Shown here one piece after another: positions 16,675 through 25,260 of a DNA stretch of 64,000 nucleotides. A model generated the notes under the pieces. That model saw nothing but the letters and a program-made list of their open reading frames with translations, searched no databases and was not told the origin of the DNA. Source of the stretch: Nocardioides pantholopis (lineage in GTDB: Bacteria > Actinomycetota > Actinomycetes > Propionibacteriales > Nocardioidaceae); NCBI RefSeq assembly GCF_003710085.1, contig NZ_CP033324.1, positions 3,349,501 to 3,413,500 on the forward strand, written 5' to 3'. The stretch's first letter is position 1; every line of letters begins with the position of its first letter. The position numbers were made by a program, and so were the translations under genes.

Positions 16675-17475
16675 GTGCCCGGCCCGGCCCCCGCCACCGC
16701 CTCCGTCACCTCCACCGTGAGCGTCCTCGAGATGCGCGACGTGACAGTGACCTTCGGCGGGCTCACGGCCCTCGACGGAGTCGGGCTCGCGGTGGCCCCG
16801 CAGCAGGTGCACGGCGTGATCGGACCGAACGGCGCCGGGAAGACCACGCTGTTCAACGTCGCGTGCGGCTTCGTGCGCCCCGACAGCGGCACGATCTGCC
16901 ACCGCGGTACGCCGGCCGAGCGGCTGCGGCCCACCGACCTGGCGCCGCTCGGCGTGGCCCGCACCCTGCAGGGCCTGGGCCTCTTCGACCGGGTCACGGT
17001 CCTGGAGAACGTGATGGTCGGCGCCGACCGGCACGCCCGGACCGGCTTCCTCGGCGGGCTGCTGGCACTGCCCGGCTCCCACCGCGAGGAGCGGGCGCTG
17101 CGCGAGCGGGCGCTGGCGACCCTCGACGAGCTCGGCGTCGCCCACGTCGCCGGGCTCTACCCGCCCAGCCTCCCCTACCCGGTGCGCAAGCGGGTCGCGC
17201 TCGCCCGGGCCCTGGTCGCCGAGCCCGAGCTGCTGCTCCTCGACGAGCCGGCCAGCGGGCTCTCGGCGGGCGAGATAGACGAGCTCGGCACGCTGGTGCG
17301 CGGGCTGACCGACCGGATGTCGGTGCTGCTGGTCGAGCACCACATGGACCTGGTCATGCGGGTCTGCGACCAGATCACCGTGCTCGACTTCGGCCGGGTG
17401 ATCGCCCGGGGCCGGCCCGAGCAGGTCCGCGAGGACCCGGCCGTGCTCGCGGCGTACCTCGGGGAGACGGTGTGA
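16675..17475 (+). CDS. livG: Branched-chain amino acid-type ABC transporter, ATPase LivG
   Basis: 266 residues, GTG start after GGAGGTCCC. Walker A GPNGAGKTT, the LivG-type insertion with the VARTLQGLGLFDRVTV stretch, a degenerate signature region (PSLPYPVRKRVALARAL, without the LSGG core) and Walker B LLLDEPASGL are visible. The weak signature is unusual, since LivG normally has LSYGQQ here. With LivF it powers uptake of branched-chain amino acids, amides or short organic acids. Overlaps livF by 4 nt. Given the neighbouring PucR regulator and acyl-CoA genes, the cargo may be an organic acid rather than an amino acid. Confidence 0.85.
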   Translation: MPGPAPATASVTSTVSVLEMRDVTVTFGGLTALDGVGLAVAPQQVHGVIGPNGAGKTTLFNVACGFVRPDSGTICHRGTPAERLRPTDLAPLGVARTLQGLGLFDRVTVLENVMVGADRHARTGFLGGLLALPGSHREERALRERALATLDELGVAHVAGLYPPSLPYPVRKRVALARALVAEPELLLLDEPASGLSAGEIDELGTLVRGLTDRMSVLLVEHHMDLVMRVCDQITVLDFGRVIARGRPEQVREDPAVLAAYLGETV

Positions 17476-18206
17476 GCGCCCCGGCAGCCCCGGCAGCCCC
17501 GGCCCTGGCGGTCCGGGGACTGACAGCGGGCTACGGGCCGATCACCGCCCTGCACGACGTCTCGTTCACGGCCGCCCGCGGGCGGATCACCGCCGTCCTC
17601 GGGGCGAACGGCGCCGGGAAGACCACGCTGCTGCGCACCCTGTCCGGCCTGCACCGGGCCCGGTCCGGGAGCGTCGAGCTGCACGGCCGGCCGGTCTCGA
17701 CAGTGCCGGCCGAGGCGATGGCCGGGCTCGGCATGGCCCACGTCCCCGAGGGGCGCGGGGTGATCACCGAGCTCAGCGTCGAGGAGAACCTGCGCCTGGG
17801 TGCCCTGGGGCGCGGCGGCCGGGTCCGGGCCGGCGACCTGGACCGCGCCTACGAGCTGTTCCCGGTGCTGGCCGACCGCCGAGCGGCGACCGCCGGCACG
17901 CTGTCCGGCGGCGAGCGGCAGATGCTCGTCCTGGCCCGGGCCCTGATGGCGCGCCCCGCGCTGCTGCTGCTCGACGAGCCCTCGCTCGGGCTGGCGCCCC
18001 GCATCGTCGCCCAGATCTTCGCGCTGGTGCGCGACCTGGTCCGCGACGAGGGGCTCAGCGTGCTGCTGGTCGAGCAGAACGCCCGCAGCGCCCTCTCGGT
18101 CGCCGACCGGGGGGTCGTCCTCGACCTCGGGCGGGTCGTGGCCGACGAGGACGCCCACGTGCTGGCCGGCGACGACCAGCTCCGCCACGCCTACCTCGGG
18201 TTCTAG
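17472..18206 (+). CDS. livF: Branched-chain amino acid-type ABC transporter, ATPase LivF
   Basis: 244 residues beginning at the GTG inside GTGA, overlapping livG. Complete ABC motifs: GANGAGKTT (Walker A), VPEGRGVITELSVEENL (the LivF-specific Q-loop region), LSGGERQM (signature), LLLDEPSLGLAP (Walker B) and LLVEQNARSAL (H-loop replaced by Gln-Asn, normal for LivF). Second ATPase of the heteromeric importer; associates with LivH and LivM at the membrane. The ALA/PRO-rich first 15 residues are extra but common in actinobacteria. Confidence 0.9.
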   Translation: MSAPAAPAAPALAVRGLTAGYGPITALHDVSFTAARGRITAVLGANGAGKTTLLRTLSGLHRARSGSVELHGRPVSTVPAEAMAGLGMAHVPEGRGVITELSVEENLRLGALGRGGRVRAGDLDRAYELFPVLADRRAATAGTLSGGERQMLVLARALMARPALLLLDEPSLGLAPRIVAQIFALVRDLVRDEGLSVLLVEQNARSALSVADRGVVLDLGRVVADEDAHVLAGDDQLRHAYLGF

Positions 18207-18230
18207 CCACCCCGCGACCTGGAGACCACG

Positions 18231-19109
18231 TTGCAACAGCTCCTCAACACCGCCCTCGTGGGCCTGACGCTCGGGATGGTCTACGCCGCGTTCGCGCTGG
18301 CGCTGGTCCTGGTCTGGCGCTCGACCCGCGTGGTGAACTTCGCCCAGGCGCCGATGGCGATGGTGACCACGTTCGTGGCCCTCGTCGTGATCGAGGACGG
18401 AGCGTCCTGGTGGGTCGGCCTGGCCGCGGCCCTGCTCTCCGGGCTGGTGCTCGGCGCGGTCCTGGAGCGCGCGGTGGTGCGGCCGGTGCAGGGTGGCGCC
18501 GAGATCAATGCCGTGATCCTCACCCTGGGGCTGTTCATCGTGCTGCACGCCCTGGCCGCGGTGGTCTTCGGCAACCGCTACCGGTCCTTCCCGGCGCCGT
18601 TCGGGATCCGCGGGCTCGAGATCGGCGACCGCACGATCGCGCTCACGGCCACCGGGGTCTTCACGATCCTCGCCGTGCTCGTCACGATGGCCCTGCTCGT
18701 GGCCCTGTTCCGGCTCACCGACCTGGGGCTGCGGATGCGCGCCTCGGCGTTCAACCAGGAGGTGGCCCGGCTGCTGGGCGTCCGGGTCGGCCGGATGCTG
18801 ACCCTGGGCTGGGCGCTCGCCTCGCTGGTGGGGTCCCTGGCCGGCGTCCTGATCGCGAGCGGCAGCCTGGTGCACCCCGGCTTCATGGACAGCGTCGTGG
18901 TCTACGGGTTCGTCGCCGCCGTGCTGGGCGGCCTCGACAGCCCGGTCGGCGCCGTCGTGGGCGGCCTGGTGCTCGGCCTCTCGCTCAGCTTCGTCAGCGG
19001 GTACGTCGGGTCGCAGCTGGTCGCGCTGGCGGCCCTGCTGATCCTGGTGCTGGTGCTGCTGGTGCGGCCCGGCGGGCTCTTCTCCACGACGACGGCGAGG
19101 CGGGTCTGA
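18231..19109 (+). CDS. livH: Branched-chain amino acid-type ABC transporter permease LivH
   Basis: 292 residues, TTG start after GGAG; no better start lies in frame. About eight membrane helices, with the LivH signature region VYAAFALALVLVWRSTRVVNFAQ near the N-terminus in pieces and AVLGGLDSPVGAVVGGLVLG in the conserved loop that contacts the ATPase. One of two membrane subunits of the importer. Its TGA overlaps the ATG of livM. Translation is likely coupled to its neighbours. Confidence 0.88.
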   Translation: MQQLLNTALVGLTLGMVYAAFALALVLVWRSTRVVNFAQAPMAMVTTFVALVVIEDGASWWVGLAAALLSGLVLGAVLERAVVRPVQGGAEINAVILTLGLFIVLHALAAVVFGNRYRSFPAPFGIRGLEIGDRTIALTATGVFTILAVLVTMALLVALFRLTDLGLRMRASAFNQEVARLLGVRVGRMLTLGWALASLVGSLAGVLIASGSLVHPGFMDSVVVYGFVAAVLGGLDSPVGAVVGGLVLGLSLSFVSGYVGSQLVALAALLILVLVLLVRPGGLFSTTTARRV

Positions 19110-20185
19110 TGCGCACGCTCACCCGGGCCTGGCCCGACTCCACCCTCGCCCGGCACCTCCTGCTGGCAGTGCTCGGGCTGGTCGCGGTGCTGCTGGTGCT
19201 CCAGGGGGTCAGCGACTTCCGCCGCTTCCAGCTCGCCGAGATGGCCTACCTCGGCATCGCGGCCGGCGGCCTGACCGTGCTCACCGGCCTCAACGGCCAG
19301 GTCTCGCTGGGCCACGGCGCGCTGATGGCCGTCGGCGCCTACACGGCCGCGCTGCTGCTCCCCGACCGCGACGCCTCCGTCCCGCTCCCGCTGGTGCTGC
19401 TCGCCGCCGCCGCTGTCGCCCTGGCGGTGGGCGCGATCGTCGGCGTCGCCGCCGCCCGGCTGCACGGCCCCTACCTCGCCGGCGCCACCCTCGCCCTCGC
19501 GGTCGCCGTCCCCGGCATCGCGCTGTACTTCAAGGACACCCTGGGCGGCGAGCAGGGGCTGCGCGTGGTGCTGCCCGAGCCCCCCACGTGGGTGCTCGAC
19601 GCGGCGTACTTCGTCACCGGGCAGGACCTCACCACCAGCGGCTACGTCGCGCTCGTCGGCTGGCTGGTGCTCATCGTCACCTATGTGCTCCTCGCGAACC
19701 TCTCGCGCAGCCGGGTCGGCCGGCGCTGGCGGGCCGTGCGCGACGACGAGGTCGCCGCGCAGCTGGCCGGGATCGACCTGGGACGGGCCCGGGTCTCCGC
19801 GTTCGTGGTCAGTGCCGCCGCGGCCGGGGTCGCCGGCGCGGTGCTCGCGCTCAGCGTGCGGCTCGCGGCCCCCAGCAGCTTCACGCTGACCCTCAGCCTC
19901 ACCCTCCTCGCCGCGGTGGTCCTCGGCGGCCTCGGCAGCCTCACCGGAGCGCTGCTCGGTGCCGCGCTGCTGACCTTCCTGCCGCAGGTCGCCACCGGCC
20001 TCGGCACCGACGCTGGCCTGAGCGACATCCAGGCCGCAGAGCTGGCCCCGCTGGTCTACGGGCTGGTGATGGTCGGGGTGGTGCTCGTGGCACCCGCCGG
20101 CCTCGCCGGCAGCCTGCGCCTGCTCGCCGTACGCCGCCGCACGCGCGGGGCGCTCTCCACCACCTCGAAGGGAACAGCCAGATGA
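19109..20185 (+). CDS. livM: Branched-chain amino acid-type ABC transporter permease LivM
   Basis: 358 residues with about nine to ten membrane helices. LTGLNGQVSLGHGALMAVGAY in its conserved N-terminal core (shown in part) and VVLGGLGSLTGALLGA in the coupling loop identify it as LivM. Partner of LivH in the membrane. The ATG shares its A with the livH stop; its own TGA overlaps the start of the substrate-binding gene, so all five liv genes are joined tightly. Confidence 0.88.
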   Translation: MRTLTRAWPDSTLARHLLLAVLGLVAVLLVLQGVSDFRRFQLAEMAYLGIAAGGLTVLTGLNGQVSLGHGALMAVGAYTAALLLPDRDASVPLPLVLLAAAAVALAVGAIVGVAAARLHGPYLAGATLALAVAVPGIALYFKDTLGGEQGLRVVLPEPPTWVLDAAYFVTGQDLTTSGYVALVGWLVLIVTYVLLANLSRSRVGRRWRAVRDDEVAAQLAGIDLGRARVSAFVVSAAAAGVAGAVLALSVRLAAPSSFTLTLSLTLLAAVVLGGLGSLTGALLGAALLTFLPQVATGLGTDAGLSDIQAAELAPLVYGLVMVGVVLVAPAGLAGSLRLLAVRRRTRGALSTTSKGTAR

Positions 20186-21534
20186 AACGCAGGACAGGGA
20201 CCCGGGTCCCCCTCAGCGGGAAGGCGGCGGTCGCCGGCCTCCTCTCCACGGCGCTCCTCCTGGCCGGTTGCGGCGCGGGCGGCCGGGACGACGACGACGG
20301 TGACGGCGAGGGCGGCGGGGCATCCGACACCGGCGTCACCGCGGACACCATCACGATCGGGGCGCACTTCCCGCTCACCGGCGTCGCGGCGCCGGGCTAC
20401 AGCGAGATCCCCACGGGGGTGCAGGCCTACTTCGACTACGTCAACGCCAACGGCGGCGTGCACGGGCGCAAGATCGAGTACGTCGTCAAGGACGACGGCT
20501 ACAACCCGACGAACACCAGCAAGGTCACCAACGAGCTGGTGCTCCAGGAGGAGATCTTCGCGATGGTCGGCGGGCTCGGCACGCCGACCCACAGCGCGGT
20601 GGTGGACTTCCTCAACGACGAGGGCGTCCCCGACCTGTTCGTGTCCTCGGGCTCCCTGATGTGGGGCGACGACGTGGAGAGCCGGCCGATGACGTTCGGC
20701 TGGCAGCCCGACTACGAGATCGAGGGCAAGATCATCGGCCAGTACGTCGCGGAGAACATGCCCGACGCCAAGGTCGGGCTCTTCCTCCAGGACGACGACT
20801 TCGGCGAGGACGCCGAGCAGGGCGTGCGCCGCTACCTCGACGACCAGATCGTCGACGTGCAGCGCTACACCTCCGGCAGCACCGACGTCGGCCCGCAGAT
20901 CGCGGGGCTCCAGGCGGCGAAGGCCGACCTGGTGCTGTCGTTCAACACCCCGTCGTACACCGCACTGAGCCAGCTGGTCGCCCTCAAGCTCGGCTACGAG
21001 CCGGAGTGGTTCTACTCCAACGTCGGCTCCGACCCGGGACTGGTGGGGGCGCTGCTCTCGGAGATCTCCGAGGGGGCCGTGGCCGGCGGCGCGGCCGCGC
21101 TGGACGGCGTACTCACCACGGAGTACATCCCGGGCGTCGACGCCCCGGACGACCCGTGGGTCCAGCTGTGGCAGAAGGTCTGGGACGAGCACGGCGAGAA
21201 GGGCGAGCTCACCAACTACCGGGTCTACGGCATGTCCCACGCCTACGCGTTCGTCCAGGCGCTCCAGGAGGCCGGTGAGGACCTGACCCGCGAGGGGCTG
21301 GTCGAGGCGCTCGAGAGCGGCAGCCAGGACCTCGAGGGTCCCCAGCTGGCGCCGTTCCGGTTCACCGAGGACAGCCACATGGGCATCTCCGGCATGCAGG
21401 TGGTCGAGCTCAAGGGCGGCGTCGGCGAGGCGCTGACGCCGGTCCTGGTCAGCGACATCGGCGACGCCGAGATCACCGAGGACACCTCCGGCCAGGCCGA
21501 GGACGCGCCCCCGGAGAGCGGCGTCCCCGAGTAG
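20182..21534 (+). CDS. livK: Lipoprotein substrate-binding protein of the liv transporter
   Basis: 450 residues. Signal peptide with lipobox LLAGC, so Cys30 would be lipid-anchored to the outer face of the membrane; an Asp/Gly-rich linker follows. The mature part is a type I periplasmic-binding fold of the LivK/amide-binding kind (TITIGAHFPLTGVAAPGYSE, FVSSGS). The protein captures the cargo for LivHMGF. It is larger than typical LivK (about 370), like other actinobacterial family members. It is placed last in the operon. The ligand is unknown; amino acid, amide and organic acid are all possible. Confidence 0.86.
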   Translation: MKRRTGTRVPLSGKAAVAGLLSTALLLAGCGAGGRDDDDGDGEGGGASDTGVTADTITIGAHFPLTGVAAPGYSEIPTGVQAYFDYVNANGGVHGRKIEYVVKDDGYNPTNTSKVTNELVLQEEIFAMVGGLGTPTHSAVVDFLNDEGVPDLFVSSGSLMWGDDVESRPMTFGWQPDYEIEGKIIGQYVAENMPDAKVGLFLQDDDFGEDAEQGVRRYLDDQIVDVQRYTSGSTDVGPQIAGLQAAKADLVLSFNTPSYTALSQLVALKLGYEPEWFYSNVGSDPGLVGALLSEISEGAVAGGAAALDGVLTTEYIPGVDAPDDPWVQLWQKVWDEHGEKGELTNYRVYGMSHAYAFVQALQEAGEDLTREGLVEALESGSQDLEGPQLAPFRFTEDSHMGISGMQVVELKGGVGEALTPVLVSDIGDAEITEDTSGQAEDAPPESGVPE

Positions 21535-21547
21535 CCCCGCTCGACCA

Positions 21548-21587
21548 GAGGCGCGACCCGGCAGGAGCTCCTGCCGGGTCGCGCCTC
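21548..21587. terminator. Perfect 40-bp palindrome, bidirectional terminator
   Basis: Two 20-bp arms without loop or mismatch, starting GAGGCGCGACCCGGCAGGAG. It separates the converging livK and rsmC-like genes and overlaps the last bases of the rsmC-like stop codon at 21586-21588. Confidence 0.8.
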
Positions 21588-22188
21588 AGGCGCGGGTCTC
21601 CAGGATCCGGAAGCCCTTGGCCGAGGCGAGGCGGGTGGTCGGGTGGCCCTGCTCACCGAGCCAGCGCTGGAGGGAGTCGGCGCCGAGGTTCTTGCCGACG
21701 ACCATCACCGCGCGACCGCCGGGCGCGAGCCGGGGCAGCCAGGTGAGCAGCAGCTCGTGCAGCGCAGGCTTGCCGATCCGGATCGGCGGGTTCGACCAGA
21801 TCTCGTCGAAGACCGCGTCGGGGGCGACCGCGTCCGGCGTGAGCGCGGTGTAGCGGTCGGCGACGCCGAGGGACGCGGCGTTCTCGTTGGCCAGGAGTAG
21901 GGCGCGCTCGTTGACGTCCACGCCGGTCACCACCGCCGTCTCGGCGGCGACGGCCACCGCCAGCCCGATCACGCCGTACCCGCAGCCGAGGTCGAGGACC
22001 CGCCCGCCGGCCGGCGGCCGGGTCTCCCGGAACAGCACGGCGGTGCCGACGTCGACGCGGCCCTGGGCGAAGACGCCCGAGCCGCTGACCAGCGACAGCC
22101 GGTGCCCCCACACCTCCGCCTCGACCGGCTTGCGCGTGAACGCCACCGACGGGTCGGCGCTGAAGTAGTGCTCGTCCTCGGTGCTCAC
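21586..22188 (-). CDS. RsmC-like class I methyltransferase
   Basis: 200 residues, GTG start overlapping the truA stop by 4 nt. SAM-binding motif I is VLDLGCGYGVIG, motif II has TGVDVNERAL, and the catalytic NPPIR motif (NPPF-like) follows. This is the small-methyltransferase form of the RsmC/RlmG group, which methylates N2 of guanine in rRNA; the N-terminal pseudo-domain of E. coli RsmC is absent, as usual in Gram-positives. It lies in a unit with truA, which fits an RNA-modification role. The exact target base cannot be assigned. Confidence 0.8.
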   Translation of the reverse strand: MSTEDEHYFSADPSVAFTRKPVEAEVWGHRLSLVSGSGVFAQGRVDVGTAVLFRETRPPAGGRVLDLGCGYGVIGLAVAVAAETAVVTGVDVNERALLLANENAASLGVADRYTALTPDAVAPDAVFDEIWSNPPIRIGKPALHELLLTWLPRLAPGGRAVMVVGKNLGADSLQRWLGEQGHPTTRLASAKGFRILETRA

Positions 22189-23027
22189 GGCGTCACGTCC
22201 ACGGCCGGGCGCCGGGCCCGGGTCAGCTCGGCCCGGGCGGCGAGCTCGTCGTCGACCGGGTAGACGACCTCCTCCAGGGTCAGCCCGCGCGCCGGGGCGA
22301 CCGCGACCCTCGGGTCGCGCCGACGGGCGTGCAGCACCTCGCCGGCCCACTCGACCGGGCGGCGCCCCTCACCGACGGCGAGCACGCAGCCGACCATCGC
22401 CCGCACCTGGCTGTGGCAGAACGCGTCCGCGCGGACCGTCGCCTCGAGGACCCCGTCGGCCCGCCGTACCCAGGAGAGCTCCTCCAGCACCCGCACCGTG
22501 GTCGCGCCCTCCCGCTGCTTGCAGAACGAGGCGAAGTCGTGATGGCCCACCAGCGGCGCCGACGCGGCGTCGAGGACGCCCTCGTCGAGCGGCCGGGGCC
22601 AGACCAGCACGTGCGAGCGGTGCAGCGGGTCGACAGCGGCGGGGGCGTCGGCCACCCGGTAGGCGTAGCGCCGCGAGAGCGCCGAGAAGCGGGCGTCGAA
22701 GGCGCCCGAGACCTCGGCGATCCGGCGCACCCGCACGTCGGGCGGCAGGATCCCGTTGAGCCGGCGCAGCAGGGCCTCCAGCGGCGGGTCGGTCGACCGG
22801 CCGGCCGAGGCCGCCAGCACGTCGGCCGCGACGTCGGTGTGCGCCACCTGCCCGCGCGCGTGTACGCCGGTGTCGGTGCGGCCCGCGCACACGACCTGCG
22901 GCGCCTCGGTCCGCAGCGAGGTCTCCAGCGCGTCGCTCAGGACGCCCTGGACGGTCCGCAGCCCGGGCTGGGCGGCCCACCCGTGGAAGTCGGTGCCGTC
23001 ATAGGCGAGGTCGATCCGGATGCGCAC
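22185..23027 (-). CDS. truA: tRNA pseudouridine(38-40) synthase TruA
   Basis: 280 residues. The catalytic Asp52 lies in AGRTDTGVHARGQ, and the N-terminal RIDLAYDGTDFHGW is the family start. It isomerises uridines 38-40 in the tRNA anticodon arm. GTG start; GAGAAT lies 6 nt upstream and could be the -10 of a leaderless transcript, but the pfkB-type gene ends only 12 nt upstream, so read-through is equally likely. In many actinobacteria truA directly follows rplQ; here about 2.2 kb of other genes intervene. Overlaps the next gene by 4 nt. Confidence 0.93.
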   Translation of the reverse strand: MRIRIDLAYDGTDFHGWAAQPGLRTVQGVLSDALETSLRTEAPQVVCAGRTDTGVHARGQVAHTDVAADVLAASAGRSTDPPLEALLRRLNGILPPDVRVRRIAEVSGAFDARFSALSRRYAYRVADAPAAVDPLHRSHVLVWPRPLDEGVLDAASAPLVGHHDFASFCKQREGATTVRVLEELSWVRRADGVLEATVRADAFCHSQVRAMVGCVLAVGEGRRPVEWAGEVLHARRRDPRVAVAPARGLTLEEVVYPVDDELAARAELTRARRPAVDVTP

Positions 23028-23039
23028 CGGGCCATTCTC

Positions 23040-23966
23040 TCAGGCGGACCGCTCCAGCTCCGCCCGGTACGGCGGGTCCGCGCCCGGCCGGGTGACCGCG
23101 AGCGCGGCCGCGGCGCCTGCATGCGCCAGCAGCGCTGTGCGGTCCGGCTCGCCGAGGTCGCGCAGCCGGACCCGGCCCGCGCCGCCGAGCAGCCCGCGCT
23201 CCCAGAGGCCGTCGAGCAGCGCGGCGCTGAAGGTGTCGCCGGCGGCGATCGTGTCGACCACCTGCACCGGCGCCGCCGCGACGGTGACCTCGCCGTGCGC
23301 GTCGTACCAGGTGGCGCCCTCGGCGCCGCGGGTCACGACCACCACCGCGGGCCCCAGCGCCAGCAGCGAGCGGGCCGCGGCGCCGACGTCGAGGCCCGGC
23401 CGCACCACCGCGAGGTCCTCGTCGCTGGCCTTCACCAGGTCGGCCTGGGCGACGACCCGCTCGACCGCCGCGCGCAGCCGCTCCCCCTCACCGGTGACGG
23501 CCGGGCGGGCGTTGATGTCGTAGCTGACCGTGGCGCGCCCGCGCAGCCGGGCCAGCAGAGCCACGACCTCGTCGGCCCCGGGGGGCAGCACGGCGCCGAT
23601 CGAGCAGGCGTGCACGGCCAGCGGCAGCGGCTCGTCCGGCACCGGACCCACCCGCCACTCCAGGTCGAACTCGTAGGACGCCGCGCCGTCCGCGCCGATC
23701 GTCGCCCGCGCCACCGCTGTGCGCTCGACGACCTCGGGGTCGCAGGCCAGGGCCACGGCGTCGCGGCCCAGGTAGCGCGCCACCAGGCCGCCGTACCGGT
23801 CGTCGGCCAGCGCGGTCGCCAGCCGCACCGGCCGGCCCAGCCTGGCCAGCGCGACCGCCGTGTTCGCCGCGCTCCCCCCGGCGTGCTCGACCACCTCGCC
23901 GCCCCGGTCGACCACGTCGACCAGCGACTCCCCCACCACCAGCACGTCCCGCTCGGTCCCGCTCAT
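23040..23966 (-). CDS. PfkB/ribokinase-family carbohydrate kinase
   Basis: 308 residues from the ATG at 23964-23966; a GTG 18 nt upstream is the alternative. GGSAANTAVALARLG is the N-terminal PfkB signature and DTIAAGDTFSAALLDGL the C-terminal one, with the catalytic Asp in AAGDT. The family phosphorylates sugars such as fructose, ribose or 2-keto-3-deoxygluconate, using ATP. No sugar transporter or other sugar gene is adjacent, so the substrate is open; fructokinase-like is a common annotation. Head of a unit with truA and the methyltransferase, divergent from a GntR gene with 35 nt between. Confidence 0.86.
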   Translation of the reverse strand: MSGTERDVLVVGESLVDVVDRGGEVVEHAGGSAANTAVALARLGRPVRLATALADDRYGGLVARYLGRDAVALACDPEVVERTAVARATIGADGAASYEFDLEWRVGPVPDEPLPLAVHACSIGAVLPPGADEVVALLARLRGRATVSYDINARPAVTGEGERLRAAVERVVAQADLVKASDEDLAVVRPGLDVGAAARSLLALGPAVVVVTRGAEGATWYDAHGEVTVAAAPVQVVDTIAAGDTFSAALLDGLWERGLLGGAGRVRLRDLGEPDRTALLAHAGAAAALAVTRPGADPPYRAELERSA

Positions 23967-23989
23967 GACGCCAGCCTGTCGCACCGGGC

Positions 23990-23995
23990 TAGCCT
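23990..23995 (+). promoter_or_regulatory. -10 box of a leaderless promoter for the GntR gene
   Basis: TAGCCT lies 6 nt upstream of the ATG at 24002. No ribosome-binding site is present between them. Confidence 0.42.
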
Positions 23996-24001
23996 CGCGC
24001 C

Positions 24002-24355
24002 ATGCAGGTCTCCCCGCCCGACCCGGACGACGCCACCCCGCCCTTCGAGCAGCTGCGCGCGCAGATCGCCTCCCGGGCCGCCTCGGGCGACCTGCCCGCC
24101 GGCACCAAGCTGCCCACGGTGCGCGGGCTCGCCACCGAGCTCGGCCTGGCGGCCAACACCGTGGCGCGGGCCTACAAGGAGCTCGAGGCCGACGGCGTCG
24201 TGGTCACCGAGGGCCGCCGGGGCACCTTCGTGGCCTCCTCCTCCGGCGCCGGTACGCCGGCCGCCGAGGCCGCCGCCCGGGAGTACGCCGCCGCGGCGCG
24301 GCGCCTGGGGCTGACCCGCGAGGACGCCCAGCGGCTGCTGGACCGCGCCTGGTGA
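24002..24355 (+). CDS. GntR-family regulator, YtrA subfamily
   Basis: 117 residues: an N-terminal winged helix (PPFEQLRAQIASRAASGDL, KLPTVRGLATELGLAANTVA, ELEADGVVVTEGRRGTFV) followed by only about 45 residues of helices, the short C-terminal region of the YtrA subfamily. YtrA-type proteins usually repress nearby ABC-transporter or membrane-protein genes, but none adjoins here. It may control the divergent pfkB unit or itself. Possibly leaderless. Confidence 0.82.
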   Translation: MQVSPPDPDDATPPFEQLRAQIASRAASGDLPAGTKLPTVRGLATELGLAANTVARAYKELEADGVVVTEGRRGTFVASSSGAGTPAAEAAAREYAAAARRLGLTREDAQRLLDRAW

Positions 24356-24428
24356 GGCTGCCGAACGCCAGCCGCGGGACTGTCCCCGGCGGCTGGCAGG
24401 GTGGGCGCACCGACCCGGAGGAGCCGCG

Positions 24429-25181
24429 ATGCTGCACGAGGACCACCCGATCCTGGCCAAGGTCCGCAAGCTGCTGGCCAAGGCCGAGGACCCGGCTGCG
24501 ACCGAGCACGAGGCCGAGACCTACACCGCGAAGGCCGCCCGGCTGATCGCGGACTACGGCGTGGACCGGGCGCTGCTCTCCCGCGAGGACCCGGGCTCCG
24601 ACCCGGTCGGCGACCTCGTGGTCGAGGTCGAGGCGCCGTACGCCAGCGACAAGGCGGACCTGCTCTCCACCGTGGCCCTGGCGCTGCGCTGCCAGGTGAT
24701 CGTGCGCACCGCCCGTCTCGGCCGGGGCAAGGAGATCTCGCTGCACGTCTTCGGCCACCGCAGCGACCTGGAGCGCGCCGAGATCATCTGGACCAGCCTG
24801 CTCCTGCAGTCCGCCACCGGGCTGCTGCGCGCTCCGGTCCCGCCCGGCGAGCACGTCGCGGCGTTCCGGCGCTCCTGGCTGGCGGGGTTCCGCCACGCCG
24901 TGGGCAGGCGGCTGCGGGAGGCCGAGGACGGCGCCCGCCAGGACGCCGACGCCCGCGCCCGATCCGGTGCCGCCGCTGGCTCCGCCGGGCCCACCGCCAG
25001 CCTGGTCCTCGCCGACCGCAGCGAGCTGGTCCGCGGCGCCGTGGCGGCCGCCTATCCGCAGGCCCGACCGGCCCGCCCGCGCTCGCTGTCCGGGTCCGGC
25101 GCCGCGGACGGCTGGCACGCCGGTCAGCGCGCCGACCTCGGCGCCCGCCGGGTGGGCGGCCGCCGGGCCCTGGACGGCTGA
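24429..25181 (+). CDS. DUF2786 protein
   Basis: 250 residues, ATG after GGAGGAG. The N-terminal 40 residues are the DUF2786 motif (HPILAKVRKLLAKAEDPAAT, then EHEAETYTAKAARLIADYGVD), found mainly in actinobacteria and phage and of unknown function. The rest includes a mixed region that in relatives is called DUF7168. The C-terminal third is alanine/arginine rich. The leader contains CAGGGTGGGCG, also seen upstream of the FG-GAP gene. It faces rplQ across a terminator. No function can be assigned. Confidence 0.75.
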   Translation: MLHEDHPILAKVRKLLAKAEDPAATEHEAETYTAKAARLIADYGVDRALLSREDPGSDPVGDLVVEVEAPYASDKADLLSTVALALRCQVIVRTARLGRGKEISLHVFGHRSDLERAEIIWTSLLLQSATGLLRAPVPPGEHVAAFRRSWLAGFRHAVGRRLREAEDGARQDADARARSGAAAGSAGPTASLVLADRSELVRGAVAAAYPQARPARPRSLSGSGAADGWHAGQRADLGARRVGGRRALDG

Positions 25182-25193
25182 CCCCGAGACGCC

Positions 25194-25231
25194 GAGACGG
25201 CCCGACCCCCTCGCGGGTGCCGGGCCGTCTC
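25194..25231. terminator. Bidirectional terminator after rplQ and the DUF2786 gene
   Basis: Stem GAGACGGCCCG / CGGGCCGTCTC (11 bp, perfect) with a 16-nt loop, in the 79-nt gap between converging genes. It would end the alpha-operon transcript. Confidence 0.72.
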
Positions 25232-25260
25232 GAACGGTCCTGCGGGTGTTGCGGGCCGGA

